Shown: positions 45,131-56,194 of the stretch, piece by piece | Numbering within the stretch: position 1 is the first letter of the stretch | Layout: each line of letters begins with the position of its first letter | From: JASJBU01 sp963790775 | Lineage (GTDB): Bacteria; Pseudomonadota; Gammaproteobacteria; Chromatiales; Chromatiaceae | NCBI GenBank assembly: GCA_963790775.1 | Contig: CAWBPR010000002.1 | Span: 186,001-250,000, forward strand | Direction: 5' to 3' | Length of the DNA: 64,000 nt | Made by a program: the position numbers and the translations under genes | Notes under the pieces: model-generated | Told to the model about the DNA's origin: nothing | Seen by the model: only the letters and a program-made list of their open reading frames with translations | Databases searched by the model: none

Positions 45131-46240
45131 TTAGGCCGGCATGGTGGAAAAACCGGGCAACGGACCCCGTGCTTGACGGTCCCTTTCGTAGAGCGGCGGT
45201 GACTGCATGTAGAGCACCACGAGCTGGGCCAGGGACTCCAGGGCGCTCCAATGGATGCGTTCCCAACCGTGGGAGGCATCGATACCGAAGGCCGCCAGCG
45301 CGGTACGCAGGTCGTTGCCCGCCTCTACCGCGGCTGCGCTGTCCGAGCGGTAGTAACGAAAGATGTCCCGCTGATGGGGGATCTCGAATTCCTGGCAGAT
45401 CTGCAACATGCGATGAGTGAGGTGATAATCGAAGGGCCCGCTCATATCGGCCATGCAGATGGTCACACCGTACTCACTGGAGTTCTGACCGGGGGCAGTG
45501 GTGCCGTTGTCCAGGGTCAGCATCTCCGCGATATCGCCGTGCAGGATAGCCGAGGCGCCGACCCCCACCTCTTCCGAGATGGTGAACAGCGGATGACAAT
45601 CCACCGGCAGTTCCACCCCTGCATCCAACACCGCTTTGACGGCTCCCAGCAGCACGGCGACCCCCGCCTTATCGTCCAGATGGCGGGAAACGATAAAGCC
45701 ATTCATCATGACCTCCGGCTGTGGGTCGACCGCGATGAAGTCGCCGATATGAATACTCAGTTGCAGCAGATCCTGCAGACTGTGGCAGCGCTCGTCGATC
45801 CGCATCTCGATGTTCTCCCAGTTCGAGGGCTGTTTGTCCACTCCGCCTGCGAAGGTATGGCCCGACGCCTTCAACGGCAGCAGGGTGCCACGGTAGGTAC
45901 CCAGGTCGGCAAACAGGCTCACCCGCGCACCTTCCGCGAAGCGGGCATTCCAGTGGCCCACCGGCACCACCTCCAAGCGCCCATTCGGCTTCAAACTCTT
46001 GACCATGGCCCCCAGGGTATCGACATGGGCTACCACGGCCCGATCCGGACTGCTTTTGGCGCCTTTGAGAGTGGCGCGGATGGCACCCCGTCGGGTCAGC
46101 TCGAACTCCACGCCCAATGATTCCAACTGCTCGCACATGAAATGGACCACCCGGTCGGTATAGCCACTTGGACTCGGGGTTCTGAGCAGTTTAACCAGGA
46201 CATCCAGGACATAGGTTTGATCGATGGGCAATTTCTTCAT
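45131..46240 (-). CDS. M42-family peptidase of the NAGGN osmoprotectant system
   Basis: A 369-residue di-zinc aminopeptidase-like protein. VVAHVDTLGAMVKSL provides the first metal His/Asp, HLDDKAGVAVLLGAVKAV the bridging Asp, and FTISEEVGVGAS the catalytic and metal-binding glutamates. A peptidase of this type is regularly encoded with the two NAGGN (N-acetylglutaminylglutamine amide) enzymes. It may turn over the dipeptide osmolyte, though this has not been shown to my knowledge. It follows the synthetase gene by about 50 bases in the same direction. Confidence 0.9.
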   Translation of the reverse strand: MKKLPIDQTYVLDVLVKLLRTPSPSGYTDRVVHFMCEQLESLGVEFELTRRGAIRATLKGAKSSPDRAVVAHVDTLGAMVKSLKPNGRLEVVPVGHWNARFAEGARVSLFADLGTYRGTLLPLKASGHTFAGGVDKQPSNWENIEMRIDERCHSLQDLLQLSIHIGDFIAVDPQPEVMMNGFIVSRHLDDKAGVAVLLGAVKAVLDAGVELPVDCHPLFTISEEVGVGASAILHGDIAEMLTLDNGTTAPGQNSSEYGVTICMADMSGPFDYHLTHRMLQICQEFEIPHQRDIFRYYRSDSAAAVEAGNDLRTALAAFGIDASHGWERIHWSALESLAQLVVLYMQSPPLYERDRQARGPLPGFSTMPA

Positions 46241-46291
46241 GCTTCTTCTCGTGCGTTCAGCAGCGCATAGAGGTTATATCAAAGCCGGGCT

Positions 46292-48025
46292 TCAACGCAC
46301 GGCAGTCTGAGGAAATAAAAGATCGATAAACCGCTCCACCGTGGGCTGGGGTTCATGATTGGCCAGCCCGGGACGTTCATTGGCTTCGATAATCGTGTAG
46401 TCCGGCCCATCCACTGCGGGCACGATGAAATCCAGTCCGGTGACAGGGATGCTGATGGCGCGGGCGGCATCCACCGCGGCTGTGCGCAGGGTCGGATGCA
46501 ACTGGTCGGTGACATCGTGGATGGTTCCGCCGGTATGCAAATTGGCGGTCTTGCGCACCACCAGGTGTTCGCTTTCGGGCAGGATGCTATCGAGGGTATA
46601 ACCGGCCTCCTCCACACAGCGTTGGGTTTCCCGGTCCAGCGGTATGTGGCTCTCGCCGCCTGTTGCCGCAGCGCGGCGGCGGCTCTGTTTTTCGATCAGC
46701 GTCTTCACCGAGTCTCTGACATTGCCGATCACGTGGGCCGGCTTGCGGATTGCTGCGGCAACCACTTGTTCATCGATGACAATGATGCGCAGATCATCCC
46801 CGCTGACGAACTCTTCGAGGATCACCGTGTCGCATAGCGCCTTCGCCTCGCCGATCGCCTGACGCAAGGCCTCGCCGGTACGAACGTCGACACTGATCCC
46901 GGCCCCCTGTTCGCCGCGCGCAGGTTTGACCACCACTGAGTCGTGTTTTTCCAGGAACCCCAGGGCCTGTGACTCGTCCGCCACTTTGATCTGGTCCGGC
47001 ACCCGCAACCCGGCCTGGCGCAGCAGACGATGGGTGGTGGATTTGTCGTCGCAGCGGCTCATGGCAATGGCGGTGCTCAGCTCACTGAGAGATTCCCGGC
47101 AGACGATGTTGCGGCCGCCGAAGCTCAACTCGAAATAGCCCCCATCCGAGTCCAGCACCTCGACGAAGATCCCGCGCCGTTGGGCCTCGCGGATGATGAT
47201 GCGTGCGTAGGGGTTGAGATTCTCACCCACTTCGGTACCGGTGAACAGGGGTTCGTTGTGGGAGTTCTTGCGCTTCAGGGCGAATACGGGGACGCGCTCA
47301 AAACCCAGCTTCTTGTAGAGCCGGATCGCCTGAGCATTATCGTGCATCACGGACAGATCCATATAAGCACGGCCGCGGGCCTGATAATGCTCCGCGAGTT
47401 GCCGCACCAGGGCCTGACCGATGCCTGGCACGCTGGCCTGTGAATCCACCGCCAGAGCCCAAAGACTGGTACCGCGCTCCGGATCGCTGAACGCGTTCTT
47501 ATGGTCGACCCCCATGACGGTGCCGAGCACATGGCCATTTTCTGCATCCACCGCCAGCAGGAAGGTGAACAACCGTGAGGCGCGGTTTTCCCAGAGGAAA
47601 TCGGCATCCGGCGGCACCATATGCCGTCGTATGTATAGGTTGTGCACCGCCTCCGCATCTTCCTGGCTATTCAGCAGTCGAATCGTGAAACCCCTCGCCC
47701 GCAGGTGCGCCGGGCGATAGCGGTCCAGCCACAAGCGATAGGTATTGGAGGGATCGAGAAAGACCTCCTGTGGTGCCAGGGAAACGGCTACATGGGGATC
47801 CGAGACATACAGAGTGATATCGCGGCGATTCGGCTGCTCGTCGCACAAGGTCGATACTAGTTTATTGGGGTCGGTAAAGGTCTGGGCGAACAGCAGGCGT
47901 CCCCAGCCGCAATCGATCACAGCGTTTTCCCGCATCTGCGGATGGGGTTGCGCCGGCGCTTCGAGTTTGACGCTGCGCGAACTGCGACGCTGAAGTCGCA
48001 ACCGCAGCCGTTCCTTGATGTTCAT
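46292..48025 (-). CDS. ngg: N-acetylglutaminylglutamine synthetase
   Basis: Enzyme making N-acetylglutaminylglutamine, the precursor of the osmolyte NAGGN. Two domains are visible: a GNAT acetyltransferase domain (about residues 100-280, with VDSQASVPGIGQALVRQLAE as the acetyl-CoA loop) and a C-terminal ATP-grasp domain (VVKPARGEQGAGISVDV, ILEEFVSGDDLRIIVID, and a final DFIVPAVDGPDYTIIEANER with metal ligands). The ATG at 48025 was chosen since TAGGAG lies 5-6 bases upstream; the 577-residue product is normal for the family. It begins 8 bases after the amidotransferase stop. Confidence 0.92.
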   Translation of the reverse strand: MNIKERLRLRLQRRSSRSVKLEAPAQPHPQMRENAVIDCGWGRLLFAQTFTDPNKLVSTLCDEQPNRRDITLYVSDPHVAVSLAPQEVFLDPSNTYRLWLDRYRPAHLRARGFTIRLLNSQEDAEAVHNLYIRRHMVPPDADFLWENRASRLFTFLLAVDAENGHVLGTVMGVDHKNAFSDPERGTSLWALAVDSQASVPGIGQALVRQLAEHYQARGRAYMDLSVMHDNAQAIRLYKKLGFERVPVFALKRKNSHNEPLFTGTEVGENLNPYARIIIREAQRRGIFVEVLDSDGGYFELSFGGRNIVCRESLSELSTAIAMSRCDDKSTTHRLLRQAGLRVPDQIKVADESQALGFLEKHDSVVVKPARGEQGAGISVDVRTGEALRQAIGEAKALCDTVILEEFVSGDDLRIIVIDEQVVAAAIRKPAHVIGNVRDSVKTLIEKQSRRRAAATGGESHIPLDRETQRCVEEAGYTLDSILPESEHLVVRKTANLHTGGTIHDVTDQLHPTLRTAAVDAARAISIPVTGLDFIVPAVDGPDYTIIEANERPGLANHEPQPTVERFIDLLFPQTAVR

Positions 48026-48033
48026 ATTCACTC

Positions 48034-49807
48034 CTAGAGGTTCTGTTGCTGCAGCCAATACTCGAGCAGGGTGATCTGCCAGAGCTTGGAACCCCGCAAG
48101 GGGGTGATATGGGCACGGGGATCGGCCAGCAGGTGATCGACATAACTGCGCTGAAACAGGGGACGCTGCCTGGCCACATCACTGTTCAGGATGTCCTGCA
48201 CGAAATCCAGATATTCGCCCTGGATGTATTTCAGTGCAGGCACCGGGAAGTAACCCTTGGGCCTGTCGATCACCTGATGCGGGATCACACTGCGCGCTGC
48301 TTCTTTGAGCACGCCCTTGCCTTCTCCGGCGATCTTGTGCTCCGCGGGAATGCGCGCGGCCAGTTCCACCAGTTCATGATCGAGGAACGGCACCCGCGCC
48401 TCCAGCCCCCAGGCCATGGTCATGTTGTCCACCCGCTTCACCGGGTCGTCCACCAGCATGATGGTGGAGTCGAGCCTGAGCGCGCGGTCGATGCCGCTTC
48501 TGGCTCCCGGCATGGCAAAGTGTCGCTCGACGAAGGCAAGGCTATGGTCCTCCTCCAACAGCGCCGGATCTATGGCCTGGGCGTATTCGGCATGGTCGCG
48601 GTCGAAGAACACACCGGCATAGGTCTCCAGAGGATCTTCCGCATCCACCATCGGTGGATACCAGTGATAGCCGGCGAACACCTCGTCCGCACCCTGGCCG
48701 CTCTGCACCACCTTGACGTGCTTGGAGACCTCCTGGGACAGCAGATAGAAGCCGATCACATCGTGACTCACCATCGGCTCGCTCATCGCCTGCACGCATT
48801 GCTCCAGTGATGGAAGCAGGCGCTGGGAATCGACAAAGATCTTGTGATGGTCAGTACCATAGTGGCTGGCTACGAGATCCGAATACTCGAATTCGTCACC
48901 CTTTTCACCGCCTGCCGCCTCGAAACCGACGGAAAAGGTATTCAGTCCATGCTGACCCTGTTCCGCGAGCAGGCCGACGATGAGGCTGGAGTCCAAGCCC
49001 GCCCGAGAGCAGCACGCCCACCGGGACGTCCGCCACCAGACGGCGTTCCACCGCCTTGCGCAGGGCATTCAGTGTGAGTTCCTGCCAGTCCTCATAGCTC
49101 AAATCCGCCATTTCCCGTGGGGTGCCGAAATGCAGGGTCCAGTAGCGATGATCCTGGCTGCGGCCATCCCGTTCTATGACCCTGATGGTGGCGGGTGGCA
49201 GCTTGCGCACCCCTTTGAGCAGGGTATGGGGTGCCGGTACCACCGCATGAAAACTCATATAGTGATGCAGGGCGACGGGGTCAATGGAGGTATCCACGTC
49301 TCCTGCAGCCAGCAGCGCCGGCAGGGTCGAGGCAAAACGCAGCCCTTTGTCCCACTCCATGTAGTAGAGGGGTTTGATGCCGAGACGATCCCGCGCCAGC
49401 ACCAGCCGGCCTGAATCCCGCTCCCAGATGGCGAAGGCGAACATGCCGTGGAAACGCTCAACACAGGCGATACCCCAGGCGTGATAGCTCTTCAGGATGA
49501 CCTCGGTGTCCCCTTCGGAGAAAAAGACATAGCCCAGAGCCCGAAGGTCCGCGCGCAATTCTTGATAGTTATAGATGCAACCGTTGAAGACGATGCCCAG
49601 GCCTAGCTGGTTATCTACCATCGGCTGCTGGGCATGTTCGGAAAGGTCGATGATCTTGAGGCGTCGATGCGCAACGGCCAAATGGGTCATTTGATGGATG
49701 CCGCCGGCGTCCGGTCCCCTCGGAACCAGCTTGGCACTCATCCTTTGCAGTGATTCAACGTCCGGATGTGATTCATCAAAGCGGATTTCCCCGCATATGC
49801 CACACAT
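48034..49807 (-). pseudogene. N-acetylglutaminylglutamine amidotransferase (AsnB-like), one frameshift
   Basis: Asparagine-synthetase-type enzyme that amidates N-acetylglutaminylglutamine. The start MCGICGEIRF at 49807 exposes Cys2 as glutaminase nucleophile, with GGAG at proper spacing. The N-terminal domain reads VFNGCIYNYQELRADLRALG and later FAFAIWERDSGRLVLARDRL. The synthetase domain PP-loop should be GVLLSGGLDSSLIVGLLAEQ, but one extra base at about 48996 breaks it between GGL and DSS. Downstream sequence (SGQGADEVFAGYHWYPPM, LPRDPVKRVDNMT-like region, EARVPFLDHELVELA) is complete. Repaired length about 590 residues. The break lies exactly in the ATP-binding loop; loss of osmolyte synthesis or sequence error are both possible. 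Confidence 0.88.
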
Positions 49808-50082
49808 GTGAACTCCATGGTTGTTCAAAAGCGGGGGTTTGACGTCCCGAAGACTTATACAGTCTACAGAATCGCCAGGAGGATTTCAGTAGCACATGCC
49901 CGATTCACAAGCTATCTATGGCGATATCTGTTATGGTGCACCCAATTTGGCGCCATCAACGGTCAGCGCCAGCATCGCTTAGTCGGCATCCGCCGGCTGC
50001 TTTTAACCCCAAATTGAGTACCCGTCTGGACCGTAACAGGACACAAATCTTGTCAGGCTGGATTCAGGAGTAACCCCCACAC

Positions 50083-51513
50083 ATGTCATTCGACACACTC
50101 GGCCTGTCAGCCGATATTTTGCGTGCTGTTGCCGAACAGGGCTACAGCGAACCCACCCCCATCCAATATCAAGCCATTCCAGTAGTGCTGCAGGGCAAGG
50201 ACATCCTGGCGGGGGCCCAGACCGGCACCGGCAAGACCGCCGGTTTCACTCTGCCGATACTGGAACTGCTGCATAAACATGCCCAGGGTAAAGGACACCG
50301 GCCGGTGCGCGCCCTGGTGTTGACACCCACCCGCGAACTGGCCGCCCAGGTAGCCGAAAGCGTTGCAACCTATGGCAGGCATCTGCCGCTGCGTTCCGCG
50401 GTCGTGTTCGGCGGCGTGAAGATCAATCCGCAAATCGAGAAACTGCGTCACGGGGTGGATATCCTGGTGGCCACCCCCGGCCGCTTGCTGGATCACGCCC
50501 AGCAAAGGACCGTGGACCTCTCACATGTGGAGATCCTGGTGCTGGACGAAGCGGACCGGATGCTCGACATGGGCTTCATTCACGATATCCGCAAGATACT
50601 CAAGCTGTTACCCCAGCAGCGCCAGAATCTGCTCTTTTCCGCGACTTATTCGCAGGAGATCAAGCAGTTGACCAACAACCTGCTCAACGATCCGGTACTG
50701 ATCGAGGTGGCGCGCCGCAATACCGCCGCCGAGACAGTGGCTCAGGTGGCCTACGCGGTGGACAAGGGCCGCAAGCGCGAGTTGCTCTCGCACATGATCG
50801 GCACCAACAACTGGCGGCAGGTGCTGGTATTCACCCGCACCAAACACGGCGCCAACCGGCTGGCCCAGCAACTGGAGAAGGACGGTCTGAGCGCGTCAGC
50901 AATCCACGGCAACAAGAGTCAGGGCGCCCGCACCCGCGCGCTAGCGGATTTCAAGCAGGGAGAAGTGCGTGTATTGGTGGCCACCGATATCGCCGCCCGC
51001 GGCCTCGACATCGACCAGCTGCCTCATGTGGTGAACTTCGAACTGCCCAATGTGGCGGAAGACTATGTACACCGCATCGGCCGCACCGGACGCGCCGGCA
51101 AGGAAGGCGAGGCAATCTCTTTGGTCTGTGTGGATGAGCTCAAGCTGCTGCAGGACATAGAACGCGTACTGAATCGTAAAATCCCCACGGAGATCGTGGC
51201 AGGCTACGAGGTGGATCCCTCCATCAAGGCGGAGCCGATCCAGAATGGCCGTGGCTCACGCCGACCGCAGCCAGGAGGCCATCGCAGCGGCCAGCGGGAT
51301 ACGCAGCACAATCGCCCCGCAAGGACCTCCAACCAGCAACGGCGCGCGCCTCAGGCCAAACCGGTTGATGGGAATCGTGACCCTTCAGCCAAGGGCAGGC
51401 CCGCGCAGAATCAGGTAAAACCCGCCGCTACTCAGGCCAAACCGGCAAACCGCCCCAAGTCAGGCAACCGCAATTCAGCAAGAAAGCATCAGGTGCCGGC
51501 GCTGCTGGGGTAG
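50083..51513 (+). CDS. rhlE: DEAD-box RNA helicase RhlE
   Basis: ATP-dependent RNA helicase involved in ribosome assembly and RNA turnover. Q motif in SEPTPIQYQAIPVVLQGKD, Walker A AQTGTGKTAGF, motif II VLDEADRMLDMGF, motif III SAT in LLFSATYSQEI, and motif VI HRIGRTGRAGKEG. The C-terminal 100 residues form the basic, Gln/Asn/Pro-rich unstructured tail usual for RhlE. At 476 residues it is of normal length. ATG at 50083 begins the conserved FDTLGLSADILRAVAEQGY. A set of three hairpins follows the stop. Confidence 0.93.
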   Translation: MSFDTLGLSADILRAVAEQGYSEPTPIQYQAIPVVLQGKDILAGAQTGTGKTAGFTLPILELLHKHAQGKGHRPVRALVLTPTRELAAQVAESVATYGRHLPLRSAVVFGGVKINPQIEKLRHGVDILVATPGRLLDHAQQRTVDLSHVEILVLDEADRMLDMGFIHDIRKILKLLPQQRQNLLFSATYSQEIKQLTNNLLNDPVLIEVARRNTAAETVAQVAYAVDKGRKRELLSHMIGTNNWRQVLVFTRTKHGANRLAQQLEKDGLSASAIHGNKSQGARTRALADFKQGEVRVLVATDIAARGLDIDQLPHVVNFELPNVAEDYVHRIGRTGRAGKEGEAISLVCVDELKLLQDIERVLNRKIPTEIVAGYEVDPSIKAEPIQNGRGSRRPQPGGHRSGQRDTQHNRPARTSNQQRRAPQAKPVDGNRDPSAKGRPAQNQVKPAATQAKPANRPKSGNRNSARKHQVPALLG

Positions 51514-51553
51514 TCGTTGATCCAAGCCAATAGGCACAAGGGTTGAGAAATGT

Positions 51554-51574
51554 AGGGTGCGCCGCGCGCACCCT
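51554..51574. repeat. Dispersed palindromic repeat, 9-bp arms
   Basis: AGGGTGCGC-cgc-GCGCACCCT, a perfect palindrome with a 3-base centre, lies 40 bases after the rhlE stop. It shares the GGTGCGC...GCGCACC core and the preceding TGT/TAG context with the copies at 8854 and 40885. Confidence 0.75.
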
Positions 51575-51587
51575 GCAGTTGAAACAA

Positions 51588-51665
51588 GGAAGGTCTCATC
51601 GAAATAGAGACCTTCCGCAGAGCCTGGACTCAACCGACAACCGCGTCGCGGTTGTCGGTTGAGTC
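51588..51665. terminator. Two strong hairpins between rhlE and carbonic anhydrase genes
   Basis: The first is a 10-bp perfect stem (GGAAGGTCTC at 51588-51597, GAGACCTTCC at 51607-51616). The second is a near-complete palindrome of 19-base arms (51627-51645 with 51647-51665, about 18 bp in a real loop), followed on the plus strand by a weak TCTATCTCTTTC tract. They sit between convergent genes and probably end transcription from both sides. Confidence 0.65.
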
Positions 51666-51683
51666 TATCTCTTTCACAGGGAG

Positions 51684-52415
51684 TTACTGCAAAACAGGAC
51701 GTGCATTGACCTCCTGCATCGGACGGTTATTCGGATGATGCATGACGTGTGAGAATTGCTCTATCTGAGCTTCTGAGGCTGCTACAGGCTTCTTCATCAC
51801 GAGCCACCTGACACCTTCGGTGCAGGGCGGCGTGGTGAGAGAACCATTGAAACGGTAGTAATCCCGGTTGACAGGCAGGATGCCCTCGACCCAGACCTTT
51901 GAGGCCAGACTGTGCTTGTCACCTGCCTTCTCCGGCATCTGCGCCCAGGCTTGAGCCAGGGATTCATTGGCTTCGCCTTTTTCGAACATCACGGCGATGA
52001 CCGCAAGATTCCCGTCCTTATCCGCATGTACCAGATGCGCTTCCATGGGATAGGATTCCGAGTTGATATGGTTCTCGCTCGGGGTATGAAAATGAAACTG
52101 CTTGAGTTCGAACTCATGATCATCGACGGTGATCTTGCTGCCCGGCGCATAGTTCACCTGCACCGTATGCCCATTATTGAGAATCTCAGTTCCAGCAGCC
52201 TGATAATCTATGTCTATGGGTTCCAACTCTGATTCGATGAAACCGGTCAGATTGATCGGTGACTGATTCTTCCCGGCAGAGCAGGCCGTATATTTCTCAC
52301 TGAGTTCGCCCCAGTGCTCAGGTCCTTCAGGACCCGAATAACCCCAATGCGCCCCACCACTGGCATAGGCGCCGCCAAAAACCAGCAAGCCGGCAACGAA
52401 CAATGATTTCTTCAT
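51684..52415 (-). CDS. Alpha-type carbonic anhydrase, periplasmic
   Basis: A 243-residue exported enzyme interconverting CO2 and bicarbonate. A signal peptide (MKKSLFVAGLLVFGGAYASG) directs it to the periplasm. GKNQSPINLTGF is an alpha-CA signature. Zinc ligands are the histidines of FELKQFHFHTPSENH and the later MEAHLVHADKDGNLAVIAV. SLTTPPCTEGVRWLVMKKPV holds the substrate-pocket Thr and the disulfide Cys pairing with the one in TACSAGKNQ. Length is normal. Such enzymes help supply inorganic carbon in autotrophs and symbionts, but also occur in heterotrophs. Confidence 0.95.
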   Translation of the reverse strand: MKKSLFVAGLLVFGGAYASGGAHWGYSGPEGPEHWGELSEKYTACSAGKNQSPINLTGFIESELEPIDIDYQAAGTEILNNGHTVQVNYAPGSKITVDDHEFELKQFHFHTPSENHINSESYPMEAHLVHADKDGNLAVIAVMFEKGEANESLAQAWAQMPEKAGDKHSLASKVWVEGILPVNRDYYRFNGSLTTPPCTEGVRWLVMKKPVAASEAQIEQFSHVMHHPNNRPMQEVNARPVLQ

Positions 52416-52808
52416 ATTTTACCTCCATAGGATGGGTTGCGGGAAAACGCTCACATGAGCGGACGAAGGTATTTGAGAATCTGCGCTCACGGGGAATTTT
52501 ATTCTTGATCATTATAACGTTTAACCGCCTTCGATTAATATTATCGTTATGTGACACGCAATCTCAAACCGCTTGTGAAGTATTTTATCGACCAGGCTTT
52601 AATCAGGACTGTTATCTGCATACAAGCCTTTATATTTGTTATCAAATGACATTGAATTTTTCTGCTCAGAGCATATCGCTAGGCGCCTGTAAATCAGCTG
52701 CATGTTGATTCGCCGATTGCTCTGAGTTGAAATTTTTAGAAGACATATCCCCACCCCAACCACTAAAATCCTGCCTGTAAAATTTCAATCTCAAAAGGGT
52801 GAGTCGTT
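52416..52808. other. Divergent intergenic region before the norspermidine genes
   Basis: No gene seen in these 393 bases. The region is A+T-rich from about 52490 to 52680 and must contain promoters for carbonic anhydrase (minus) and the norspermidine operon (plus). AAAGGGTGAG directly before 52809 is the ribosome site of the next gene. I could not name a reliable -35/-10 pair. Confidence 0.45.
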
Positions 52809-54013
<1,205 letters not shown>

Positions 54014-54017
<4 letters not shown>

Positions 54018-55148
54018 CCCTCGACCTTGCAACACTGCCCTCCCCCTGCTTTCTGCTGGAGGAGGCCAGGCTCAGGGGGAATCTCCGGCTCATCGAGCAA
54101 GTGCAACAAGCGTCAGGCTGCAACATCATCCTGGCCCTGAAAGGCTTTGCCATGTGGTCGGCCTTCCCGATGGTGAGCCGCTATCTTGCCGGGTGTTCAG
54201 CCAGCTCCTACAACGAGGCGCGCCTGGCCAGGGAAAGATTCGGCGGTCATGTGCACCTCTATGCCCCGGCCTATACGGAGGCGGAATTCCCCAGTCTTCT
54301 GCAATTGTCGGACAGGATCTCCTTCAACTCCCTGAGCCAATGGCGGCGCTTCGCTACGCAGGCGCTGGCGGCAGGCATCTCCTGCGGCCTGCGGGTCAAT
54401 CCCAGGGTCGACGAGGTCGAGACTGCCCTCTACAACCCCTGCAGTGAACAATCCCGCCTCGGCATCCCTGCCGAAGAACTGCCTGTCCTGCCTGAAGGCA
54501 TCGAGGGCCTGCATGTCCATGCGCTGTGCGAGTGTGGTGCGGACTCGACCCAGCGTCTGCTCGTAGCCGTTGAACAACGCTTCGGACATCTGCTGCCGGA
54601 GCTAAAGTGGCTGAACCTGGGTGGCGGTCATTTAATGACACGGGCTGGTTACGATGTGGAGTCTGTTGATCCGCGTGCTCCGGGAGTTCCGCCAACGACA
54701 CCCGGGGCTTGAAGTGATCCTGGAACCGGGCTCCGCCATCGCCTGGCGCACCGGTCTGCTGATCTCAAGCGTGCTCGACCTGATCCAGCGGGGCGGCATC
54801 GAGATCGCGATGCTCGACACCTCCGCCACCGCCCACATGCCTGATGTGCTGGAGATGCCCTACCGGGCGGAAGTGCGCGGCGCGGGAGAACCGGGAGAGA
54901 AGGCCCATACCTACCGGCTTGGCGGCCTCACCTGTCTCGCCGGCGACGTGATCGGCGATTACTCCTTCGATCAGCCGCTTGCCATAGGCGACCATGTTAT
55001 CTTTGAAGACATGATCCACTACACCATGGTCAAGAGCACCATGTTCAACGGCGTGCAGCATCCCTCGATCGCCATTGCCCGGGAAGATGGCAGACTGGAA
55101 CTGGTCAGACAGTTCAATTATCAGGATTACGAGAGCCGGCTTTCTTAA
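54014..55148 (+). pseudogene. nspC: Carboxynorspermidine decarboxylase, one frameshift
   Basis: PLP-dependent decarboxylase (alanine racemase fold) completing (nor)spermidine synthesis. The PLP lysine lies in NIILALKGFAMWSAFPMVSR. Later segments are GLRVNPRVDEVETALYNPCS, LHVHALCECGADSTQ and LNLGGGHLMTRAGYDVE. The frame breaks near 54664 after GYDVES: one extra G precedes LIRVLREFRQRHPGLEVILE, and the rest continues in the other frame to EPGSAIAWR, the LDTSATAHMPDVLEMPYR substrate-site region, and VIFEDMIHYTMVKSTMFNG. Repaired length is about 378 residues, normal for NspC. The upstream overlap with the synthase is intact. Confidence 0.88.
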
Positions 55149-55419
55149 ACAACGCTATGGACCAGCAGCTAATCAATAAACCAATTGCTGAAACGACATT
55201 TTATAGTCGGAATATTTTTCAATCATTAGCCTAACGTTGAATAAAATCGTAGCTTGGGCTAGAGACGCGACAATGCCACTCTTGCCACTTATTCGACACA
55301 GTTTGAGCGCAGCCTGACCCAACAACAGGGCTTCATCATTGCGGGAATGATGGGATTGTGGGTCATACCTGCCATTGGCGGAAATGATTCACCTTGTCAA
55401 TGCTGTGCATCTGACCCAC

Positions 55420-56130
55420 CTATTCTTCACGCATATTCGCTTGAAAATACGCAAGCATGTCTGATTCCGTTTTAATATTGCTCAGTAATTTATCGACATT
55501 GACCTGTCCCGCATGAACCTTTTCGGTAAAGCCACTGGCCTTTGCTAATCGGTAGTGTTCATTTGCGACAATAATACTTTTTTGTAGCGACGACAGAGCA
55601 TATCCATCGGCACAATAACCCAACAGATTTTTTATATCAGACACCGCATAATTTTCGGCTAAACCACTCATCACGGCCACACTGTCCGGCGAATAGGTTT
55701 GCATAATTTGCGGCGCAATTTTCCGGCTAGCGCATTTGACCGTAGCGTAATCGGCAAGAAAGCCCTGCATGTTGGGTGGAATGCCCGCTGGTTTTGGCAA
55801 CCAGCCTTCGGTGCTTTTATCGATCTCTAGACCAATCAACTGCCGGTTCATATATTTGAAATATTCATGAGGATCAGGATTTGGCACACAGTAGTTGTCA
55901 ACTCCCTTGCTTGCGGTTATCGCAGTGGCAGGGTTATTGAGATCCAGCGGATTTGAATAAGACGTACCAGGCAGCCCATTAAATCGCTTCAGCGATTCAG
56001 GCGTATTCGCCGGCAGAAAATGTTTCGGTTGCTTCGTTTCATACAACCATCCCAGCAGATTGTCGAACGAGCGGTTTTCCAGCATCAGCACGATTACATG
56101 CTGAATATTTTTCTTGATATGTGATTCCAT
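55420..56130 (-). CDS. Truncated phospholipase C/acid phosphatase family protein
   Basis: A 236-residue reading without a signal peptide. The first 165 residues match the start of the PF04185 phosphoesterase family: VIVLMLENRSFDNLLGWLYE (metal ligands Glu/Asn), PNPDPHEYFKYMNRQLIG, then MQGFLADYATV and YSPDSVAVMSGLAENYAVSD. Family members continue with a WF motif and another 200 or more residues of the alkaline-phosphatase-type domain. Here the sequence changes after AVSD to about 70 residues (IKNLLGYCADGYALSSLQKS onward) that I do not recognise as this family. Probably a remnant or chimera after deletion, likely inactive. The ATG start is well placed. Confidence 0.7.
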   Translation of the reverse strand: MESHIKKNIQHVIVLMLENRSFDNLLGWLYETKQPKHFLPANTPESLKRFNGLPGTSYSNPLDLNNPATAITASKGVDNYCVPNPDPHEYFKYMNRQLIGLEIDKSTEGWLPKPAGIPPNMQGFLADYATVKCASRKIAPQIMQTYSPDSVAVMSGLAENYAVSDIKNLLGYCADGYALSSLQKSIIVANEHYRLAKASGFTEKVHAGQVNVDKLLSNIKTESDMLAYFQANMREE

Positions 56131-56194
56131 TTCGCGACTGCATCCACAGTCATTAGTTTATTGAATAAATTGAAATCTCATCATTGATCTATCC

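Noticed and set aside
49936..50017. Inverted CAATTTGG/CCAAATTG sequence before rhlE
   Set aside because: Only 8 bp with a loop of about 60 bases, so probably chance.
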